A DNA stretch of 64,000 nucleotides from Neonectria sp. B-13 (taxonomy: Eukaryota; Ascomycota; Sordariomycetes; Hypocreales; Nectriaceae): assembly GCA_002682825.1 (NCBI GenBank), contig NOKP01000016.1, positions 344,591 through 408,590 of the forward strand. The letters run 5' to 3'. The notes below the pieces were generated by a model. That model was given only the letters and a program-made list of their open reading frames with translations. It had not been told where the DNA came from and did not search any database. Positions 42,901 through 53,723 of the stretch are shown in pieces. Position 1 is the first letter of the stretch. Each line of letters starts with the position of its first letter. The position numbers and the translations under genes are program-made.

Positions 42901-45900
42901 GCCTGTACCTACTTTGCTGACGCGCCCACGCCCGCGCGTGTGCGAGATGGATGAATGGGTACGGCCGTCTTTCGGACCTTGTCCCAGGAACCATCGGATC
43001 AGAAATAGAGCAGCAGCAGGATGAGAGCAGGCGGGGACCTAATGAGGGATCCTAACGTTTATGCGAATGGCAAGCCCGTTTCCCTCGTCAAATCTCACAA
43101 CCGCGTGCTAGAGCCAGGCTCTCGCGTCACCCCGTGGCAGCAGCGTCGTCGCCGTCCCCGGAATTACGCCCAGGAGCTCCCTGCGCGACATTGGTTTTCA
43201 TGCGCACAGGTACGCCTAAGATCCTCGTCGAGGCCCGTTCACGCATCTCAGCCGGTGGTGGCTGGAGGGGTCCTGTACGGTGTAATTAAGATCCCTCTGC
43301 GGGATACGCACGTCTGCGGCATGCCGCTGCATAATACGATCTGAGGAGTCGGGGGGGTAATTAAGGGCGGCAAGAGGACGGCTGCCTTCCGTGCAGGCAG
43401 TGCCCTTCGTTTCTTCCTCTCAAGACTTTCCAGCTCGTGGGTCGGAGAATTTGAGGCGGGCTCTGCCCTTACAGCATGTCTGTGCCTGGATGTGCCTGAT
43501 TATGCATGATTGTGCGTGAGTGTGTGTGGTTAGGTGCAGTAGCTTCAGCGCCGTTGCAGTCTTCTCGCTCTGGCAACCAACTACGCGTTGCTCTCCTTTG
43601 CTTCTCGTCGCGTTCTGTTGACGCAGAGTTTTCTTTTCTCGCGTAGTCCCTTACAGCGAAAGGGGAGGGGGATCAATTCCAGTATCAAAATGCCTCTCTG
43701 GCTCCCTCCTCGTGGTGGCGGTCCCTTAGCAATGCCGCACGTTCCCAGCACTCGGGCTACCCGCCACCCGTGCTCCTTGGTAAACAAAGCGTCGACTTCC
43801 TCGACGTCCTTTCCCAGCCTCCGGAACGTAGCTACATAGTCTATGTACTTCGTACTGTACCTTACGCAGTACTTACGTAGTAATCACCACTGACAGGTGT
43901 GGAGAAGAACGCAGCCAAGGGAGCTTCCCGATGGGACGCCCCGTGTGCCCCACTCGCCGTCCGTCGACGAGCCTCGAGCCTCTAGCGTCTGATGGGTCCG
44001 TCCGGTGTCGATGATCACGGCCCACGGTGGCATCTACCGCGTGCTTTTCCAAAGGAACCATTCGTACTTTTTGTCCGCCAGTTTAGTGATCGACATATCA
44101 GGGGGGAGGTCTCACTTTTGGGGCTGGCCTCTGGACCGTCGTTGGGGACTTGGCGAGAAAGCCTAGGTTTTCATTCGACTTGGCCCCAGGGCCATGAAAG
44201 TTGCAAAATCCCAGGTGATTCAGTCCCGGACGCGTCGCCATGTCGCCCCCGAAGACGAGCCTCGTTTTCCCCTCTCGCTTGGGCGTTGAGTTGGCGAACA
44301 CCGTGCCCATGCTCGCTGGTCCGGATTGTACGAATGTGGCAAATCTGACATCCACGCAACTCATCCTTAGCAATGGGCTGTCGATCCTAGCCGAACTTGA
44401 TCAGCTGCCAGCAGTTCAAAGATCGCCATTAATCCAGGTCATTTTATGCGAGACCACGGAAGCGATCGCAGCGGCTGTCGATCAACGTTGCTGCTGACAC
44501 AGCTTTGAGCTTAACGGAGCCCAGCTCCAAAGTCGGCAAACAGCTCAGGGAAGGCAGAGCTTTACGGGCTTCCCGGGGAGACACATCAGGGTTCCAACTT
44601 GCGGCCTAAAGAATACCCTCTAATGATCGGCCTATCGGGGACGGCTTAGAACAGGTTTGTCTCAGTCTTCTCACAAGGACTGGCATCAGAAATCAGGTTT
44701 TTTACAGGGGCAGGCTGGTCGTTCGACAGCGACTCACCAGTCTCCGAAGAGGAATCCCGTAGCCGGCAGTGGTGCGTCGATGGAGCTATCAAGCTGTCTA
44801 CCCCGGATTCACCAACCACGCCAGGTTAGTCATCACCAGACACTCGGGCGGCAGGCTGAACCTCGTCTTGCCTCAGTTCGGGTGGCCAGCCTTTCAGGTC
44901 TAGACCCCGAGCTTTCGTAGCTGCGGGATCCGCGTCTGCGTGGAGATTCACACGTTCGTTCACCGTATCCACCAGAAACAGAGTCCACCGTGCGGTAGCC
45001 CGGGAGTATTCGTTCGAAGTACGATTACATGAGCGGTTCTCGCAGATCCGGCTGTTGCAGGCTACTTGTGTATCTCGCGAAGCAGGAAGTTGGCGGCGAA
45101 TAGTTAAAGGCCTCTTCCAAGGACCAGGTCAGTCTGCATTGGCATGGCGTGATCAACTCTTTGAGATCAGCACTGCTTGCATCCAGGTGTCTGGTGAGCC
45201 TGCCACTGGCAGAGCCCTCGTGTACGGGCATGGCAAAAATACCAATAGCTTCCGCAGGCTACCGGGTTGGTGCAGCATCAAGCCGCCAGACCAGCTCACG
45301 CCCAGACTCTTTACGTCGCTCTTGGTCCTCATCCTCGCGGCGCCCAACCCCTAGGGACTGGCGCCTCGCGTCGTTGGCTAGAGCCCGCTTGCCCGCCACC
45401 GAGTCCACGCAGCACCGCCTTGACCAGCTCTGAGGGGTTTCCCTAAATGGTCAAGTCGAGAAGCATGCCAGTTGGCCGTCTGGGGTTGTGCAGCGAGCTA
45501 GCTAAGCTGGGCGGCGCCGGGGTGGTTCGGTTTTTCTCTTTGTGTTTGGGGCGGTGAACGCAGAGTTTCTCGCCCATTGTGTAGGGTAGGTGGCGGTGAA
45601 CGCAGGGGTTTGCGGAGCTTCATGCTGGCTAATGGGACTGATGCCCCGTTAACGGAAACTTGTGATTAATATTTTGGTCATCCTGATGGGGAATATCTTT
45701 TGCGTAGTGGAGTTGGTTCATGCGAGACGTGGCGATAGAAGATCGATGCTGGTAAATCGGCAAGTGTTGGCCAACTGTTGACAGTTGTAAAACATTACAA
45801 ACACAAAGAGTGGAGATCAATCCCCAATGTAAGGTACCGTGAGCAAACTCCTAAACCCAACGGAAGCAATGACTACCAGTAGGTAATAGGATGAGAATTA

Positions 45901-46786
45901 CGAATGAAACCTCTGTTCAGACTTGAGAACTCAAGGGATCATGGTGCCAATGATACTTATCCTCCAAGAAGACATACGTCACGGACGTTTGACCTGACTG
46001 ATCAATGCTATTGACTAAGTAGTCGTGACGAGGACTTGCGTGTTGTGCGTTAATTCTATCAAGGACAATACGATGACTATTGGTGGGTTTGAGATTGTGT
46101 CGACGTAAACTCTGTGTCTGTAAGTGGTCTACGAGAAGGACTGCCAACGGCTGCTAGCATCCTTACTGGTGATTGCTTCAACAACGTACCAACCATCGTG
46201 CGCTGTATCAATGGCCATGCACAAAGCCGATGGTGATCAAACCCGAGGCGTCAGATTGGGCGATGAAGCCATAACAATGAATCACCATCAAGAGGCTTCC
46301 TACATTAAGCCTAAGCTTCCACTGCCCTTGCCTTTCCCCCCAACTCTTCAACCCGCACATTATCTTCGCCCCATCGTGTTGCAGACCACCATCATCTCGA
46401 CTGAATCCCTACAGGTCACTACTTTTCCGTCAAAGACAAGCATCCCAATCTTGGAGTCAGGTTCGCCCTGTTTTGGTCATAGGTGCCACCGTCTCTTAGG
46501 TTCCTGCCGTGCAGGTTGACAAAGTCTGGGGGCCTGACATCTTAGGTCTGCTTCCTCCCTGCCTTCCTCCCTAGGATCCTTTTCAAGATCACACTTTGTC
46601 ACCTCTTCACATCAGTCAAACATCTCTTTCCGCCTCTTCACTCTCCCGAGCGACACCTGGTCTCGCCGCTGATCTAACCTCCCTGTCAAGTGACTAGCAT
46701 CCAACCTTTCTCTTACCTCCCTCGCCCTGTCTCGCCGAGCTCGGTGCACAGTGTTCTCGCATTCTACCCCGTGAAGCGGCGTCAAA

Positions 46787-48201
46787 ATGGCCCCGAACAA
46801 GAATAAAGGCGGTTTCCAGCCGTAAGTTACCCGTGACCTTGAACGTGAGCAATTCTCACCACAGCACTCCAGTAAAACCACCGCAGAAGTTCCGACAAGG
46901 TCAGTTCAATGTACCCATCCTCGATGACTTACGTTGCTGATAACGCCAAGGTTCCGTTGCAAGGTCGGAGGCGAGTGGAAGCCTCTCGATGGGTTCTCCC
47001 AGAATCAGCAAAAGTTGATTCAAAACCAAATCGGCAACAGACGCAAAATCGACGCGGCCCATTCCGGGATGACGTGCCGTGAGCATGCCTCCAACTCTCG
47101 CTCCGAACTGCGATGTGAAGTTTGCTGTCTCATAAAGCCAAGAGACCAGTTTAGCAAGAACTCTTTGAAGAAAGAGGACTATGTGAGATCTTCGAAAGGA
47201 GTCTTGGTCACCACTAACTTGTTATAGACCTGCGTCCGATGCGTTGCCTGGACAGAGACACAGGAGCCAACAGTTACGCCTCTGCCACTGGAGACCGGCC
47301 ATATATCTGCCGAAGAGGAGAAAGTAGACCCTTGGCAGTCAGATTTCGCCGACAATGCAGACTTTTTCGAGGACGATGGTTTGCCCAGGGTAATATTTCT
47401 CCCACGACTTCCTTCCATTTGCTAACTAAAACCTAGGCACCCATCTGTGGCTTGGATTCACTCGGTCTGCAAGACCTGGATCTTTTTGGCCTGTCGGGAA
47501 CCGAGGCCGGCGCCATACTGTCAAGTGTTCTTGCCCAAAGTTCCGCCGAAGGGCAATCCAAGCCTGACACTGCGAGTGTGTCCGGACAGTCGACGGCCTC
47601 AGCCAGAGCACTGCCCCCACACTTGGCTGGTGTGCCTCAAGGTAGGCCATCGGGTACGAGATCGATCTCGGGCGCGTCAGAGGTGACGGGCTCATCGCGA
47701 AGTGCTGCGCAGCTTCCGCCCCATTTGATGGGTCGGGATCGTTCTGGGCAAAGTGTCTCGACCGCAACAACTGTCCGCAAGGACAAGGAACAAAAGGAGA
47801 AATCTCGTCAGATTCCTTTCAACGCTTGGGACCGCACTGGAAATAAACACCAAGGTGTCAAGGACCCAACAAACTCGTCCCACTCCAGCGCTGTTTCGAG
47901 TAAATCGAGCAGTAAGCTACACGTTCATGACGACCCCAACGTTATCGGTGAGTGGGATTTTACCCCGGTCGAAATACCCGAAACCAGAGGAGGAAAAGGT
48001 GGATGGGCGAAAGCTAGCGATGTAAGTCTGGCTCTCTCTATTGACGCGAATTGGAATGTTAACAGCCCGTAGTGCAAAATCCCCCAGGCGGAGTTGAAAA
48101 AGCAGCCTATCCTCACTCATACTAAGATTCGGCACATTGACCCTGATATTGATAGACAGCGCAGGATGAACTATTGCGACTCAGACGATTCGGACTATTG
48201 A
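46787..48201 (+). CDS. Stc1-domain zinc-finger protein
   Basis: Predicted 384-residue protein in six exons: 46787-46821, 46873-46899, 46951-47182, 47228-47389, 47437-48021 and 48088-48201. All introns are GT-AG, 45-66 nt, and phases agree throughout. Residues about 22-112 form an Stc1 domain: CKVGGEWKPLDGFSQNQQ, then IDAAHSGMTCREH, then RCEVCCLIKPRDQFSKN and CVRCVAWTETQEP, with CxxC pairs at 76/79 and 100/103 plus Cys24 and Cys63/His66 as likely zinc ligands. In fission yeast, Stc1 bridges the Argonaute complex and the Clr4 methyltransferase complex at heterochromatin. The remainder is disordered and Ser-rich, with two AxxLPPHLxG segments and a Cterminal DSDDSDY tail. The 27-nt second exon is unusually small. 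Whether this protein acts in silencing here is inference from the domain only. Confidence 0.87.
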
Positions 48202-49379
48202 GTTGAGTGGATTGGATGATTCAGAAGATTCCAACTTGTCTTGTCTGATTTTGCATGAAGCAGCCCATGGTTGACCTGGCGTTGCTGGGTCAAAGCTCCA
48301 GGGCTACAATCATGCCCTTTGGTTGCGGGTTTGCTTGCCTTTGGCTTTTCGAAATGCATGCGTGTTTGTGTTGAAATCGTTGCGATACTTGAACACATGG
48401 AGACCGCTTTAGCCCTGGACGTGTGAGAGACGAGCCTTGACGTTGGCTGCAGGTTTTGGTATGTGTAGGGGAGGACTTCGCTAATGGAACTGGTGGAAAA
48501 TGCGGTTTAGGTGACTGGTTGGTCATTGGGAATTAGGTTGATACCTAGGTTTAGGCAGCGCAGCTGAGACCGTCTCAATCAGCGAGTTGAATCAAAAGTT
48601 ATGCGTTCGTTTTCAATACTGCTCTCATGCGGTGGTACTGACCGCCCCTCGCCTCATACTACATCACAACTTCGAATCACGGGCCCAGGACTGTAGCTGT
48701 ATCCAAAGAAAAAGAACAATACGCAGTGATATTTCCTACCCATGAACCCGACTCCTGTAGAGGACTTTTTCTCCATATACATGCGTGCATGCGTGCTGAC
48801 AACAGAGGTGCCTCCATCCCATGTCCGGTGCCCATATCCCATGGCCAAAATTCGTAGTGTTCCTCTGTGGGAAGTCCATTGCCAATCCATCATACACGAG
48901 GGGCCTAGTACCATCCACCGTCGCCGCCGCTATCAACTGTCCCTCCTTGCGGGGAGTTGTGATCTGTAATCCTCCTCATATAATATGCAGGCGCAGTAGT
49001 TTTGCGCTCTGCTGGCTCGTACACTGCCTTTGCGGCTCGCTGCCCATGGCCTGTTCGTTATATTGAACGTGGCGGGCGTTACGCATCGTTGCGATGTGCA
49101 TATATTTCCTCCTCCTTCGTATGTTGGGGGGACTCTGTGTGATGTCCTCAAGATGTAAGTATGTATCCAACTTTCCGATGCTCGTTAATTTCCCCATCCG
49201 CCGTTGTCGAAACCTCAGTATTAGACTTCCTCTTGACTGTTAAAGTTGCTTCGCGGGGGTGCGTTGACCACCGCCTCGGCATCGCCCACCTGCTTCCGTT
49301 CTGAGACCTCTCGATGGCGATCTTTGAGGCGTTTGCGGAGGACAAGGGGCATTGAAGATGCGCTGGCGGTGTGTAATTG
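48202..49379. other. Convergent 3' region between the Stc1-domain and PDK-type genes
   Basis: About 1.2 kb between two stop codons. No gene is recognisable; the frames are short. It should contain both 3' untranslated regions. Confidence 0.55.
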
Positions 49380-50969
49380 CTATTGGAGAGGCTCCGAGGA
49401 GGAGGAGAGGCGGTTGAGATGTAGGTAGACGTCGGTGCCGTATCTGAAGAGAGGGAAACAATTAGTGATGTTTGATGCATAGGTGCCCGCTGCCAAACTT
49501 ACCCTTCCATACTGATGAGCTTCAGGTCGCCTCCAAAGTAGCGCGCGTAGAGTCGGGAGATGGGCAATCCGTAGCCGAAGCCGGCCATGGGGGCCTTAAA
49601 ATCGCTTTTATCAAAGTCCGGATCCAGGCTCGGGGTTCGGTCGACAGTGGTGTACATGTAGGTCCAGACAAGGGGAATGGCGCTGCGTGGGATACCGCCA
49701 CCCTCGTCGGAAATCTTGATGGTGATGTCCTCCTTGCCCTCGGCGACGATGACCTTTGTGACGGGGAAGGCCTGCTTTTCCATGCCGTGGGTCTCGACGA
49801 CGGCGCGCAGGGAGTTCTTGAGGGTCTCGAAGAGCATGTGCGACAGGTGGCCAGGGACATACATGAAGTTGAGGTTAGGGTTGCAGACGAGCTGGATCTT
49901 GGGAGCTTCGAACAAGCCGTAGTGATCCTCGCAGACGAAGCGGGCGTTCTCAATGGCCTCCTGGGCGAGGTCCTGGACGTTGGTCTTTGTGCAGATAATG
50001 CCGACATAGGCGGGGTCGCGGTGGTGGCTTTGATCGGTGAGGGCGATGTGCTGGCCTATGAGCATGCGAATACCGATACGGGACATGTAGAAGCGGTCGA
50101 GGAAGGACTGGATGGTGCTGTCGATTTGCATGCGCTGGCGGCGGCGCTTGTACTCGAGGATGCCTTGGGCCATGGTGGTGACGACGCCATCGTGACGGCG
50201 CTTGATCTGATGCAGGGTCTGGGCGAAGCGTTGGTTGTAGAAGTGGAGGTCTGCGGGCCAGTCGCTCGAGTCGTCGACGACGGCGAAGTAGCGGCGCGTG
50301 ACGGGCTTGCCGCGGCCGTTGCCGTTGCAATTGGCGGCCTGGAGACCGCCCCAGCCGGAGGATTCGCCTTCGTCGATGGAGGGGTTGGGGGTTGCTGCGG
50401 GGAGGCGAACGGCCTGGCGGCCAAAGTGCTTGCCGGGCTTCATGAGGCGGGTGCGTACATCCTGGGCGAGGTTTGGGCGGGGGAGCTGGGTGATTTCCTG
50501 AAGAAGAGGTTAACCTGAGTGGGATACCGAGGGATTGGAGTCTGGGAGGCAAGGCAAGGCGAGGCGAGGCGAGGCGAGGCAAGGGGAGCGTTGCGCATGG
50601 CGCATGACGCAGGCCGCGGACATACCTCGAATGACTGGGCGTACCAGTCCTTGACCCTGATGACCGAGGGCATCTCATTGAGGCCATCGGGAAGCTCGTC
50701 GAGCTCCTGGACGCGGTGGGCGAGGCGAATGGGGAGCTCTTCAGCGAGGAACTGGGAAGCTCGGAACAGAGTGCCTGGATGGAAACGGGTCAGCGGCCGA
50801 AGAGGCCCAGCAGGCGCAGGCTCGGGCTGAACCTCAATGGAGGCGACAACATACCGACCGAGGGCTTCTCGCCGAACTGGACCATCTGGCGCAGGCTGAC
50901 GCCGGTGGCCGGGAACTTGGCATAGTGGCGGATGGTGTTCATCAACCGCTCCGAAGCTTTCCACGACAT
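49380..50969 (-). CDS. Mitochondrial PDH/branched-chain dehydrogenase kinase
   Basis: Predicted 440-residue GHKL-fold protein kinase that would phosphorylate and switch off the E1 subunit of a mitochondrial 2-oxoacid dehydrogenase. Four exons: 50969-50855, 50774-50626, 50497-49503 and 49443-49380, all phases consistent. The N-terminal four-helix part has LRQMVQFGEKPS and FLAEELPIRLAHRVQELDEL, diagnostic of the PDK/BCKDK family. ATP-site motifs are the N-box (HMLFETLKNSLRAVVE, about 308-323), DEGGG (352-356) and GFGYGLP (394-400). A Gly/Asn/Ser-rich insert at about 115-153 is usual in fungi. The start ATG fits fungal relatives beginning MSWKASERLM. A mitochondrial presequence is not obvious, and a leader intron or upstream exon between 50970 and 51110 is possible. 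Intron 2 carries a tandem repeat. Confidence 0.92.
50549..50583. repeat. GGCGA/GGCAA tandem repeat inside a PDK intron
   Basis: Six to seven five-base units (AGGCA, AGGCG) lie within intron 2 (50625-50498) of the PDK-type gene. At 128 nt this intron is more than twice the usual length here, so the repeat probably accounts for the extra length. Confidence 0.8.
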
Positions 50970-51520
50970 GGCGGGCAGGGACGGCGGAAGGGATTCGGAC
51001 TCGGACTCGGTCGGATGAAAGCTCGGACGGAGGGAGCGCCGGGAGGCGGCTACGGAGAGCGCCTGTGAAAGTTGCAAGGCAATGGACTCACGACGTCGAC
51101 ATTGATGGTGGGCGCGAGCGGGAGACAGCGGAGAGGGTTCGCGCGCGCGAAGGGATTGTAGAAGCTGTATTGTAGACTTGTGGGGGAGGAAGGTGAGTCA
51201 ATGGTGGTGAGGATCGATCAAGACAAGACAAGACGGCCCCGCGGGAAAGGTGGGCGTGGAAGAAGCCGAGGCAGACCGGTGCGTGCACGGGATTGATTGG
51301 CAGCGAGTCGATTCGTCAGTGGCGCATACAATGGTGAAGTGCTACTGCTCTGGATACAGCAACACGGCAGAGTCGTCAATGGGAAGACAAAAAGAAGCAG
51401 GAAATAGAAAAGGCAACGAGGGTGTCGCGTGATGTGGAACAGGAAGAAGAGTCAGAGCCGGGAGGTAGGCCTAGGCCGGAGTGATATCAGAAACGGACGG
51501 GACGGCGGTTTGGTCCAGCA

Positions 51521-51544
51521 AGGTCAGGTCAGGTCAGGTCAGGT
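51521..51544. repeat. (AGGTC)4 AGGT microsatellite
   Basis: Perfect five-base units in intergenic DNA about 550 bp upstream of the PDK-type start codon. Confidence 0.9.
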
Positions 51545-52294
51545 GCGGGAGGGTTCGGTTGTGGGCAATGATGCTGCTGCTGCGTCTCCAAGTACAGTGG
51601 GGGGTGGCTCTCTACTACAGAGGAGTGGCTCTCTCAGTGGAGTGGCTCTTCTGGATATGCCGGAAACGAGGACGACGGTCGAGAACCCCGTCCGCTGCGA
51701 AGGACTCCAAAAAATTGCAGGGAAGACGTCATTTCGGGGGGGCGTGGGACGGGTGGGAGGAGTTCTCCATCTGTTAGAGTGGTACACAGCTCTCGTACCT
51801 GGGGAATTAGTTCTCTGGGGTCATTCTGTACGGTAATCTGTACCATTGGATTGGATTGGGTCCGGCGTAAATTTTTGGAGGGCACATGAGAGAGCCGCGG
51901 GCCACAGGCCGGCGGTGGGGGACTCGGGGCAGGCGGAACTTGGAACGCTGCCCGCTAAGGCACAGGTGGATTGCAGTGGGTTACAGAGGACTGTGGTGGG
52001 TTATTCACCTTCAGCTGTCACCAAAAGCCTGTGGGGTCACTCACTAATAAAGCTGTTGACAGACACCCAAATGTCTGGTAGATATACAGACACCCAGACC
52101 TGGATTCTCTCACGTCGGGGGGGCATAGCCCGGTCAGCCCATCAACACAACACCTTGTAACTGACCACGTCCGGTATGCCTCGAGAATACTAGTAAGGAA
52201 ACCCGAAGAGAGAGGGGGCCTGGGACACGTGAGGTAAGAGGCAGGAGGGAAAGTTGGCGGGGAGTCGTCGTCGACTGGCTAGCTACCGGCATGG

Positions 52295-52321
52295 GGGAGC
52301 AAGGGAGCAAGGGAGCAAGGG
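52295..52321. repeat. GGGAGCAA x3 tandem repeat
   Basis: Three perfect eight-base units followed by GGG, in intergenic DNA. Confidence 0.85.
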
Positions 52322-53242
52322 TTCTTCTGCCAGAGGTTGAGCGCGGGGGAATCTGGGAATGGCGCCACGGGGTGAGGGTTGCTTGGTTTTCGTTGGCTTC
52401 TGATGACTCTCGGATATGTATCATCAGGCTTTGTCCCGTTTGGCTCATGGATCGATCGGGCCACCCCTCTTGTTCATGTCCTCCGCAATCTTCTCTCTTC
52501 AGTCTAGAGCTGGAAAACCTGGGGGAGAGGAGAGGCTCGCGTTATCCACGGCTCCTAGCTAGCTTACTTGTGTGAATGAGAAGTTGGAGAATCGACCCGG
52601 GGAAGCAGTCGGCTAAGACATGTTCCTGTTGGACTTGTAGCACATCGCACAAGTGACAGCATAGCGTACCGTATTCGTAGAACACCAAAAAACGGGCCTC
52701 AAACCCAGTTCAACCCGCTCTTCCCCGTACTTTGTATTTGTACTCCACAGGAAGAGCTGGAGAGCTCCCCAGCGCAGCCACAGTGGAGGGGATCAACAGA
52801 CAGTGAGCTGCGGAGGTCACTGGATAACCTCGGGAGAGCTAATCCTCTTCTGGACCAGGTACTTGACACCTCGGGGAACTTCCACCTTGAGCCCTTGTCT
52901 GTTTACCAGCGCAGTGCATGCATCCAATGCTTGGATGCGTTCTGGCACATCGCCTTATTGGGGGACGCTGAAGACTGTGCCAATGTACATCTGGGCTGGC
53001 AGGGCTGGCTGGAGGAAGAGGCGCCAGCCCAGCCTTCCGCTTTCCGCCTTCCTAAGAGGCTGCAAAAGCTGGCTACCCCACACCTCGATGTCCCACCCAA
53101 TCGCAGCCTCCTCGGTCACATGCCGAGTGCCTCCCGACCGCTCCTTTGCCCATCCCACGCTGGGCGTCTCTCTCCATCCATCCGTGAACCAAGATACTCG
53201 GCTCATCGGAGAGCTTCGGAAACGGTCCCAACGACAACAGAC

Positions 53243-53266
53243 CTGGAGCTGGAGCTGGAGCTGGAA
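53243..53266. repeat. CTGGAG x4 hexamer repeat
   Basis: Three perfect CTGGAG units and one CTGGAA, about 460 bp before the coiled-coil gene start. Confidence 0.85.
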
Positions 53267-53723
53267 CACGCCCGGTTGGTCACTTGACTTGTTGGAATTT
53301 CTCGGTGCCGATTCTTTTTTATTTCGCCGTCTTCCTTCTTCTTTTCTCCCAGGCGGTGGCCCCTTTCCCCTTCCCCCTGCGGCGGGACCCAGTCAGTTGG
53401 CAGTCCCTCCGTAAGCTAGGCGCTGAGGGAGCTCAGGCCAGTGGAGGTCTGGCTGGCGCTTCAGTGCTGGCATCCAGGGTTTCAAGGGGGCGGGTTCTGG
53501 GCTTGGAAGTTGTAGGCGCGGTTCCCTTCCTTTTTTTCTTTGTCTCTGAGTTCGCGGCTAGCGACACCTAATCCTGATCCATCCATTTTCGGGCATTGAG
53601 GCTCTGTGAGCTCTGAGCTGTCAGTGTCAGCCCAGCTTGGTCACTTGCGCGTGTCCCAGCCAAACCCGTTTGCGTTTGCATTTGCTTCTGCACTCTGCAG
53701 CCTGCACTGCTGCAGCCTCTGTC

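Larger units (their letters stand above)
37696..46786. other. Gene desert of about 9 kb
   Basis: I read this region in all frames and see no frame with protein-like composition, no recognisable motif and no chain of splice-compatible exons. The first kilobase is rich in GA on the plus strand (CT-rich on the kinase strand) and is probably the long kinase leader. Further on there are low-complexity runs (39893-39935), short GTAC-rich palindromic stretches near 38885-38990, 39320-39360, 41869-41895 and 43845-43890, and otherwise unique GC-rich sequence. It could hold a long regulatory region, non-coding transcripts or decayed mobile elements. Nothing I can see decides. Confidence 0.6.
50970..53723. 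other. Divergent promoter region with several short tandem repeats
   Basis: About 2.75 kb between the PDK-type gene (leftward) and the coiled-coil gene (rightward). I see no gene. It contains three short tandem arrays: AGGTC at 51521-51544, GGGAGCAA at 52295-52321 and CTGGAG at 53243-53266. A GTGAGT at about 51090 after an ATG suggests a possible leader intron of the PDK gene. Confidence 0.5.

Noticed and set aside
44240..44497. An 85-codon plus-strand frame with balanced composition in the gene desert
   Set aside because: It reads more like protein than its neighbours but is short, has no family resemblance and no supporting signals, so I do not call it.
49472..50518. A 348-codon plus-strand open frame opposite the PDK-type gene
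   Set aside because: It mirrors the real gene in the complementary frame; composition is Gly/Val/Ala/Asp-rich without motifs, while the minus strand carries intact kinase motifs and splice sites.
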